Source: Holothuria scabra
Taxonomy: Eukaryota; Echinodermata; Holothuroidea; Aspidochirotida; Holothuriidae
Assembly: GCA_037179385.1 (NCBI GenBank)
Contig: CM074200.1
Location: 30,755,884 to 30,819,883 of the forward strand
Reading direction: 5' to 3'
Length of the DNA stretch: 64,000 nt
The stretch's first letter is position 1. Each line of letters begins with the position of its first letter. Positions 56,664-64,000 of this stretch are shown here, one piece after another. The notes under the pieces were generated by a model. It saw only the letters and a program-made list of their open reading frames with translations. It searched no databases and had not been told where the DNA came from. The translations under genes were made by a program, and so were the position numbers.

Positions 56664-56710
56664 ATGAGAGAGAGTAGGGAGAGTGAGAGAGAGATGGTGA
56701 GAGAGATTTC
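56664..56710. repeat. GA-rich simple repeat
   Basis: GAGAGAGTAGGGAGAGTGAGAGAGAGATGGTGAGAGAGA, a polypurine microsatellite between two PLE fragments. Confidence 0.8.
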
Positions 56711-57164
56711 AATGCATTGCCAACGTACACAGGGTTGCTTACAAATTATTTCAATTTTATTCCCTATTCCTGTAAAATTGTATTTATCCGTACTCTGGTA
56801 AACAGGATCTGCAAAATCAACAATACTTGGAAAGGATTTGATTTAGATTAAAGACGGCTGGTTTTTACGCTTGGTAAATTTCAGTTTCCATTTCACATAA
56901 TTGAGAAGTGGTGAAGTCCTATTTATATAATAAGGTCTCTTCTCTTGGTGGTACTTATTCAGTCACTCCTACCACTAGATACAGTAAGTTACCATACATC
57001 GGCAACTTTTCAGTTTATTCAGGCTAAAATGAGACATCTAGTTAAATCGTATTATACCAATTTAGACGTCAAGCTGGTGTTTACGTCTTAGAAATTCGCA
57101 ATATGTTTGTAAATAAAGATTTAATTCCACTGAGCCTTAGATCACAGGTACAGTTTACAAGTTG

Positions 57165-57435
57165 AACAGTACAAGCTCAAATTCTGCTACACAGAAAAGA
57201 CCCAGACTATTCACGGATCCACGAGCATCTTAGGACAGACAAGAAATCACATATATGCAAACACTTAGCAAAATATTGCAACTGTAAATTCCAGTGTGAT
57301 CAAAACTCTTTTAAAATCATTGACTGGGCGCGTACCAAGCTCCACTTAAACATTAAAGGAAACTTACATATTACCCGGGAAACACCAAATCTTAACAGAC
57401 CATTAGAGAGCCCATTCGTCACTCCATTGAGCTAA
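57165..57435 (+). pseudogene. PLE5 fragment: GIY-YIG C-terminal end
   Basis: Plus-strand reading gives QILLHRKDPDYSRIHEHLRTDKKSHICKHLAKY, with the HL...SHICKHL pattern seen in GIY-YIG nucleases of Penelope-like elements (compare the His of PLE2 TELSKHIW), then SFKIIDWARTKLHL and a C-terminal tail ending with SPFVTPLS. The YVG core is not readable. A CTGATGATGAGAG motif follows 75 bases later. Short, so confidence is moderate. Confidence 0.45.
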
Positions 57436-57829
57436 TTCTTTATTCACGTTGTCGCTGCTTCCAACGCATAGTTACAGTTGGTTTCAAGTCTCTATTGTAA
57501 GTTTTTCTGTCTGATGATGAGAGTTTTTTGCCTCATTTATTGATCAGTCTTTGATGCAACAATATAAATCAATTACTCACATTACGTATTCCTTCTTAAC
57601 AAGGGTAGAACATAAAAGCCATATAAGATAATCATTAAGTAAACATTTCCTTGAAGGGTATCATACGAGAAACATTACTGGTCTTGCTTAATATATAGTA
57701 TTCAACAATTATGTAATACTTGAATTTATATAAAAATCAAAGGGTATCTGGGATATTGTTATTAACTTTGCAATTAAAAATATAGTAATTTCATTGTAAA
57801 ATAAAAAAAAAAATGATTGAATGCTTAGC
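57436..57829. other. Non-coding region after PLE5
   Basis: Contains the end motif at 57511-57520 and AT-rich sequence with an 11-base A run near 57805. No gene. Confidence 0.4.
57511..57535 (+). ncRNA. Degenerate end motif 3' of PLE5
   Basis: CTGATGATGAGAG followed by TTTTTTGCCTC, about 75 bases after the PLE5 remnant. The 5' heptamer is exact, but no GAAA follows. Confidence 0.2.
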
Positions 57830-58712
57830 ACCTTCAAACTTACCAAACTTAATGTTGTTCAAATAAACTTCAAAAGGAACTTTTAAGTTAAGGTTATCTA
57901 TTTCTGACCAAACGATTTTAACACAATAACATTCCAAAAAAAGATATTCCAATGTCTCTCTAACTTAAAACAGAAAGTGCATACAGGGTTTTCTTTTACC
58001 TTTATTTAATTTAAGAAATCATTTACACCAAGTATTCTTTGCAAGAATCGGAACTTAAAATAATGTATATTCGTGTATCTCCCAGCAGTATAAGGTAACA
58101 TAAAAATTCCAATCATACACTTTATTCACAATGTGCTGCTATTTAGAAATTGCCTTTGGATCTTGTGATTTCTCCTTAACGAAATAATTATATACATATT
58201 TTGTGATCTTTGATAACGAAACGGCTTTCGTGAGCCGTTGCTCATTTTCACTTTGAATATGGACGCAACTAATATTTTCTTTCAAAGACGACGGGATTCT
58301 AAAAAGGATACCAAAATAAATAGTAGATGGAAAATGATTCAAATCATATTTTTTATAAAAGGTAATGTAATCCAGAGCATTACTATTTCGGTCGATAAAC
58401 TGATGAAATTTAAAAACTTTTTTACGTCTAAGAATATTTGAAAAAAGTAAGCCCGTTATCAATTTTTATAAAGGAATCGTTCAATACACTATGGTTCCCA
58501 TAGAAATTCTTATCTGAAGGTCTAAAATCAGAATCAGACCATGCAAAATAAACATCACGAATAAGAACATTAGAAATATTGATACCTTTTTTGGAAAAAT
58601 CGCATTCAAATAAGAAAACCCTTACCATAATTTTTAAGTTCTTCGTCAAACAAAACCTTCCACAAACTGTCATTTCCATCTAAATAAAGTTCAGCTAAAC
58701 CCCACATAAACT
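57830..58712 (-). pseudogene. LINE ORF2 C-terminal fragment, copy G
   Basis: The minus strand reads LDGNDSLWKVLF, FLFECDFSKKGINISNVLIRDVYFAWSDS, VLNDSFIKIDNGLTFF, a frameshift near 58440, then FHQFIDRNSNALDYI and FGILFRIPSSLKENI down to 58139. A broken FLQRILGVN and CTFCFK...NIFFW block lies below 58060. These match the ORF2 thumb and C-terminal blocks of copies B-E. Both 5' and 3' ends are missing, and no tail was found. Confidence 0.7.
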
Positions 58713-59540
58713 TTCCTTCGTAAGAGGATTAAAATGTTCATGGGTTCGAAGATACTTTAATGGCAGTGAAGCCTTGTGGGAATTATTTTTTGACCATTAT
58801 CTCAAATCCCACGGAAGTCCTTTTTATTTGAATGTCATTTTGCCGACAGAGATGTTTCTATTCGCAATGAATTTATAAACGATTTTTATACAGCTTGGTC
58901 GCACTATTCCTTTAGCACCCCTGTGAATTCCTTCATTAAGGTTGATGGAAAGATCATATTTTATTCGAAAATGTATGAAAATATCATTGTTTACGTTAAA
59001 TATTTATTTGACCAACATAACAATCGCCTTTCTAGTATTAGCATACACAGAATTTTTTCAATTCAAAGCGTTCCCTTCACCCGTATCCAGGACATTGTTG
59101 ATTCAATTACGACCTCTTGGTAAAGGGACACCTTTCCATTGAATAATAACCCCCAGACATCTTTCAAAGCTTTTTGATAAAGTTGTTTCACCCTATGTGT
59201 ATAAGATTCTGACCCGAAACATTTGTAGTACTCCTACGGCTGTAAAAAAGTGGGAAGGTGAGTTCAATTTGACTACTGATAAATGGAAACTGACATTTAA
59301 AATTTCTTTCTTCACATTACGTTACACAAAAAATCAATACTTCCAATTTCGCTTTCTTCACAGGATACTTTCCACAAACCATTTATTATTTATAACAAAA
59401 GAAAGAATAACTCATGTACTTTCTATAACTTAGCTGGCGAGTCAATTTCTCACATTTTTTGGATTTTATAAATTCATCATCCTTTCTGTTGGATATTGAA
59501 CAAACAATTCTTGGTTAGCAATTTATTTAACTAAACTTGA
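58713..59540 (+). pseudogene. LINE ORF2 C-terminal fragment, copy H
   Basis: The plus strand begins at the same ORF2 position as copy G but in the opposite orientation: LKCSWVRRYFNGSEALWELFFDHYLKSHG, then after shifts RNEFINDFYTAWSHYSFSTPVNSFIKVDG, YVKYLFDQHNN, TAVKKWEGEFNL, YFQFRFLHRILSTN and a degraded SISHIFW...LLDIEQTILG. Many stops and shifts. It ends against copy J near 59540 without a tail. Sequence divergence from copy G shows they are separate subfamily members and not a recent inverted duplication. Confidence 0.7.
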
Positions 59541-61270
59541 AAAAAAACTTTCACCGTGATGCGTAAATGAAATACAAAGATACTTGACAGGTTTATGGCT
59601 AATGACAAAAACGAATTCTTTAAAATAGGGGGTGGGGAAGAGAAAGGGGGACCGAGAGGGAAGAGAGAGGACTTTTCCAGGTTTATATAAAGACCAGATG
59701 CTTTACAAAATTTTTAGAGAGCACTAACTGTTTCATTAATATCATTTAATGATCCATCTGTTATAATAAGTGTGTTGTCTGCATAGGTAGCAATCTTAAA
59801 AAGCCGAATTTGAGATGTAAATTAATTCTATGAACAATAAAACTAGACTTGGTCATAGCTGTGAAAAGTTTGGCACATCTTATGAATAAATCATTACTCA
59901 GAGGGCAAAGAGGGCATCCTTGAGGCACACCCCTTGAAATCCTAAAATAATCAGTATGGAAACCATTATTTACCACACACGATGAAGTATTATTGTACAG
60001 CTTACGAACCTACAGTCTGAAGTCACTACCAAAATTAAAATAAGCAAGGGTGTTTTGAATAAATCTCCAATCAAGTCGATCAAACGCTTTCTCGTAATCT
60101 AGAAAGATAAGAGCCCCAGGGATATTATGATCATTTCAATAACGCATTAGGACAAGAAGTAGTCTAACATTTTCTCCAATGAGACAGCCCTTTAAGAATC
60201 CGGTTTGTTCTGGGTCTACTCAATCATTGAGCACACTTTTCAAAAGTGTTGCCATACACTTGACAGCGATTTTGTAGTCAACGTTTAGTAGGGCGATTGG
60301 ACGCCAATTCTTTATAAAGCGGTTGTCTTTTTTTTTTCTTTTGAAATGATCGTTAAAAAAACTTTACCTTGTTCATCAGAAATAAAGCCTGATTCAAAGA
60401 CATAGTTAAATGAATTAAGAACCAGGCTGATCAACTTTTACCCATAACTCACTGTAAAATTCAACAGGGATTCCATCAAAGCCTGGAGATTTGTTCAAGG
60501 ACATTGAACATAATGAACGTCGACATTCATTGAGAGTGAGAAGCCCCTCACAACTCTTGGTCTAATCCTCAGAGAGTTTGGAATGCGAAATATCTAAATT
60601 TAAAAAACAAATTATTTGACTGGATGTCATTGTCTTTAGTATAGAGACCCTTATAGAAATTTTCAATAGTTGCCAAAATTTCCTCAGTTCCTTAAACAAT
60701 TGTATTGTTATCTAAAATGAACTGCTTAATAGAATTAAATGACTTTTCCCTGTTCTCCGAATTTAAAAAAAATATTTAGTGTTCTCTCACCTTCTTCTGA
60801 CCAACGGACTCTTCATCTAACGATAATTCCTTTTACTTTATAATCGTATAACGCATCTTACTTAGTCCTACATTCTTCAATCTAATTTTTAACACGTACA
60901 GATGATAAGCAGTATAGTTTGCCTCAAGATGGGCAAATTTTTCTATAAACTTCCTTTCGTCTGATTTTCGTTTTCGAATTACCCCGTTAGGGTTGTTAAT
61001 CGAAACAGATCTCGTAGTCACTTAACATGATTTCCATAGATGACTTGAATTTAAGGTGGGTTAACAAGCGACAACCTCCTCAAATGAATCTCCCCCAGAA
61101 CAAACATAATATAAATCATGCAAAAGTTACATACGAATGATCTGAACAAAAAGTGAGCTACCATGTATAGAAGTATCAATATTGGAATGCCACATAAACG
61201 ATGTAATACTTGGATTTCTCTCCCGCCAGATATTGATCAGATCGAAGGTGTTGATGATATGAGGGTTGTC
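59535..61270 (-). pseudogene. LINE ORF2 fragment, copy J: endonuclease end and RT
   Basis: Read on the minus strand from 61270: NIWRERNPSITSF (endonuclease C-terminal block), the basic linker KRKSDERKFIEKFAHLEAN (60833-61021), RWSEEGERTLNIF, SLNKSPGFDGIPVEF near 60480, WRPIALLNVDYKI near 60290, IFLDYEKAFDRLDW near 60090, SRGVPQGCPLCPLSNDLF at about 59900-59945, TYADNTLIITDGS near 59770, KASGLYINLEKSSLFPLGP and finally PVKYLCISFTHHGESFF near 59560. It has numerous stops and shifts. Both ends are missing. The catalytic YADD reads YADN, another disabling change. Confidence 0.7.
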
Positions 61271-61364
61271 TTTCGATAAATGTCGCAATTTTGTACCGAA
61301 GTTACGTTGCTGAAAAAGTGTTTTCGAAGACTAATTTATATACACCTGTGTTTATATGTGTGAG
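61271..61364. other. Short gap between LINE copy J and the tetranucleotide array
   Basis: Degraded sequence, possibly further endonuclease remnant of copy J, then CACCTGTGTTTATATGTGTGAG leading into the array. Confidence 0.3.
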
Positions 61365-61752
61365 TTAGTTAGTACGTTAGGTACTCAGTTAGTTAGGTAC
61401 ATAATTAGTGGGTTAGTTAGTAAGGAAGTTACATGGTTTTTTCCTTGAGTTAGTTAGTTAGCAATAAGGTAGCGAGTTAGAAAATAAGTTAGTTAGTCAG
61501 TGAGTTAAAAAGTCAGTTACTAAGTTAGTAAGTTGGATAGTTAGTAAGTTAGTTAGTCAGTTAGTTAGTAAGCTAGTTAGTTAGATAATTACTTAGATAT
61601 TTAGTTAGTTAGTTAGTAAGTTAGTTAGTAAGTTATTCAGTTAGTTATTCAGTTACTTGCTTAAATAGTAAGTTAGTCAGTCAGTCAGTCAGTCAGTCGA
61701 TCAGTCGGTCAGTCGTTCAGTCGGCCAGTCGGTCAGTCGGTTAGCTGGTTAG
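61365..61752. repeat. (AGTT)n-type microsatellite grading into (CAGT)n
   Basis: About 390 bases of GTTA/GTTAG-type tetranucleotides (GTTAGTTAGTAAGTTAG...) with many substitutions. They change at about 61675 into CAGT repeats (CAGTCAGTCAGTCAGTCGATCAGTCGG). No coding content. Confidence 0.85.
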
Positions 61753-61969
61753 TTACCAACCTATTTGCTTTGCTCAGTTCGAGACGGCCACGGCCTTTTT
61801 TCAAGTTGTTGCCTACTGGCTTGTTTTTCTTTCTCCATTCCCCATAAGGAGCATCACGTACAACGGCAGTAGGTTCTATTTTTAGAGTCGTCGATATGAC
61901 TCGACCCGAGTTTGTTTTTAAATAAATACATAAACATAAATATAATATATTTGGGATGGTTGGAAATTT

Positions 61970-62721
61970 TATCGTTTTTTGAAAAACGCCAGTACCCTGC
62001 CAAAATCCTCTTTAATACCCTACGCAGAATTCAAGGAACTAGCAGAGAGGAAGCCTTGGAGAAAAAGAACAAATCTAGTACCAATCTTCGTATTCCTTTA
62101 GTTATTTCATATCACCCTTCGGTCCGTCCTATTTTACGCTCTATCTACAAAAATGTAGAGTCGCTCCGACAAGACCCCTCAACCCGTGATGTTTTTTCGG
62201 AACCCCCCATCACTGCTTTTAGAGTTGAGAAAAAAGTTAGCAAACCATTTAATTTGGGCTTCCCATCACAAACTTCTCTCAACGACACCCTTGGTACCTT
62301 TCCCAGTAACCATCCGAGGTGTAATACATGCCCATTTGTTGGCAAACACGACCTGGTTAACATTTCAGGCCCCAACGGCAATAGCTTCATTGTCAGACAA
62401 AGATTCTCCTGTATTTCTTCTAATGTAGTCTATGTTTTAGTTTGTGGGAGTTGTAACTCGTTGTATGTGGGAGAGACCAAGCGCCGCCTTGCGGACCGAG
62501 TCACCGAGCACCTAAGGTCCATCAAACAGAATCTCCATGGATACCCGGTGGCTGCACATTTCAATCCCCCTTCACCTTGTTCAATACAGCACTTAACCGT
62601 TACCGCAGCTGTTGTGTGCCGAGGCTCCGATCGTGACCGCCTTAGTGCTGAAAACCGACTTATCATGAGGCTAGGTACTTTCGCTCCGCACGGCCTTAAC
62701 GTTAGAATCGACGTTTTGTGA
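61970..62721 (+). pseudogene. PLE3 C-terminal part with GIY-YIG, 5' truncated
   Basis: The frame is open from a 5' break near 61970 (KRQYPAKILFNTLRRIQ) to TGA at 62719-62721. It lacks the RT palm. Blocks: LRIPLVISYHPSVRPILRSI, a Cys-containing CNTCPF patch, then the GIY-YIG nuclease [38 protein letters not shown] and the catalytic Glu in [11 protein letters not shown], ending [10 protein letters not shown]. All nuclease signatures look intact and no stop interrupts the remaining 250 codons, so only the truncation kills it. The 3' side runs into (TA)n within 30 bases. Confidence 0.75.
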
Positions 62722-62749
62722 TATTCACCCACTTTTAAGCCAGTTTTAA

Positions 62750-62903
<154 letters not shown>

Positions 62904-63305
62904 TTCTATAAATTGGGATTAAGGCGAAATATAGTATGGAAAAACGCGACTGTTGGGAGAACTCGACCCTTGGGCGAAAAAACCGTTTCGCCTTTACGTT
63001 TTTCACAGTTTTATATGGGAATGCGTAACTCTATACGCATGTCCGACTAACCACACGACGTATATGCAATAACTTCGACGTTGACCAACTCACGTGCATC
63101 TATCCGTTAAATACTGAGGACTTTCGGGCCATTGAAATAACGTGCATATATAGGGGAAATATAATCCTTTGTATTTTATTGTTTTTATTTTCTCGGGTTG
63201 TACTGGCGGTATAGCGTATATATATATATATATTTATATTTATATTTATACAAAAGTCGAAAAGAGGTAGTAAAAAGTAGTTAAAAGTTTGCGGAAACTC
63301 CAAAT

Positions 63306-63332
63306 CGTTTCGGCAATAAACCCTTCATCAGG
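63306..63332 (-). ncRNA. Hammerhead-like end motif, PLE3b
   Basis: Minus strand: CCTGATGA, A, GGGTTTATTGCC, GAAACG, about 305 bases 3' of the PLE3b stop. Both hammerhead core strings (CTGATGA and GAAAC) are exact; only two or three pairs can form in the intervening stem. Confidence 0.35.
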
Positions 63333-63636
63333 TGGCAAAAACCAAACTGAACAACCAACAGTAACAATTGGACATGACAAACATCAGATCCAAAGCGTTC
63401 AGTGTAAAAACAGAACCGGACGAAAGTGTTTGTCAGAAAACATGAGTGCGACGGATAAAGCACGAAACAAAAAAGAAAAAGAGGGTCCTGGATAAAAAAG
63501 TACACCAAAAAATCGAACACAGTCAGAAAAAAGAAAAAGTAAACAATAATCAGGCCCGGAAAAAGGTACACAGTAAAAACCGAGCACGAACGGGTAGGTG
63601 TAAAAGGAGTTGAACTGGCTCAAAAGAGGGTGAATA

Positions 63637-64000
63637 TTACAAAAGCTCAATTCTAACGGTAAGGGAATGTGGAGCGAGAGTACCTAGCCTCATGATAAGT
63701 CGGTTTTCATCACTAAGGCGGTCACGATCGGAGCCTCGGCGCGGCATTACAGCTGCCGTAACGTTTAAGTGCTGTATTGAACAAGGTGAAGGGGGATTGA
63801 AATGTGAAGCCACAGGGTATCCATGGAGATCCTGTTTGATGGACCTTAGGTACAAGCTGTGTCGTTGAAAGAAGTTTGTGGGTGGGAAGCCTGAACTCAA
63901 TGGTTTGCTAAATTTTTCTCAACTCTAAAAGCAGTGATGGGGTGTTACGGGGAAACATCACGTGTTAGGGGGTCTTGTCGGAGTGACTCTACATTTTTGT
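63637..64000 (-). pseudogene. PLE3b C-terminal fragment lacking the GIY-YIG core
   Basis: Minus-strand sequence matches PLE3 from the block around KNVESLRQD (at the window edge) to about the SLND block near 63860. It then jumps to LRSIKQDLHGYPVASHFNPP and runs to RIELL with TAA at 63637-63639. About 245 bases that encode the CNTC patch, YVG and RLADRV in PLE3 are missing. The catalytic Glu region ([11 protein letters not shown]) remains. The 5' part of the element is outside the window. Confidence 0.7.

Larger units (their letters stand above)
63230..64000 (-). mobile_element. PLE3-family copy on the minus strand, internally deleted, running off the window
   Basis: The coding end (63637-64000) and 3' region (63636 down to about 63230) of an element in the same family as 61970-62721 but in opposite orientation. 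The 3' region includes an end motif at 63306-63332 and ends at TA/TTTATA repeats. Its 5' part lies beyond the window. Confidence 0.75.

Overview
The window is eukaryotic and AT-rich, and it is dominated by retrotransposons. Nothing bacterial is present: there are no operons, no Shine-Dalgarno spacing and no dense coding. The element families (L1/Tx1-like LINEs with an RRM-type ORF1p, several GIY-YIG Penelope-like elements, hAT-type non-autonomous DNA transposons, a tRNA-like repeat, long (TA)n tracts) and one intronless B-box/coiled-coil gene fit a marine invertebrate. An echinoderm, perhaps a sea cucumber, is my best guess. That is inference from style, not an identification.

Layout. 1-22775: a head-to-tail array of L1-like LINE copies on the + strand, called A to E here, each with an A-rich/(ATTT)n/(ATTC)n tail where its 3' end survives. 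Copy B carries a nested Jockey/CR1-group LINE fragment (5834-6797). Copy C carries a nested 1.6-kb hAT-like element with clean terminal inverted repeats and an 8-bp target duplication (13612-15208). All LINE reading frames are broken. 22776-35520: about 12.7 kb with no supportable gene, holding a (CCTAA)n tract, a small hAT-like element and a diverged duplication. 36021-39056: a minus-strand Penelope-like element (PLE1) split by a 5'-truncated LINE that has a 16-bp target duplication. 39088-39632: two tandem repeat units, each with a tRNA-like cloverleaf containing A and B boxes. 39633-44020: PLE2, an intact 713-codon reverse transcriptase/GIY-YIG ORF preceded by an almost identical 5'-truncated inverted copy, the whole unit lying inside (TA)n. 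44021-49470: diverged tandem repeats and transposon fragments. 49471-49792: a MITE. 49990-51552: the only likely host gene, a 520-residue B-box/coiled-coil (TRIM-like) protein. 51553-55020: nothing recognised. 55020-57520: a third copy of the tandem-repeat unit, a (TA)n tract and fragments of further PLEs. 57830-61270: three broken LINE copies in alternating orientation. 61365-61752: an (AGTT)n-type array. 61970-64000: two opposed copies of another PLE family around (TA)n.

How the parts relate. This is a nested transposon graveyard with a few young insertions. Insertion order can be read from it: LINE inside PLE1, Jockey/CR1 inside LINE B, hAT inside LINE C. The youngest-looking unit is PLE2, because its ORF is open and its inverted arms appear to differ at only a few bases. 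A recurrent CTGANGA...GAAAC motif, hammerhead-like in its core, lies 50 to 320 bases beyond the end of nearly every PLE reading frame and is the most interesting shared signal. I ran no database search; family names rest on motifs read directly.
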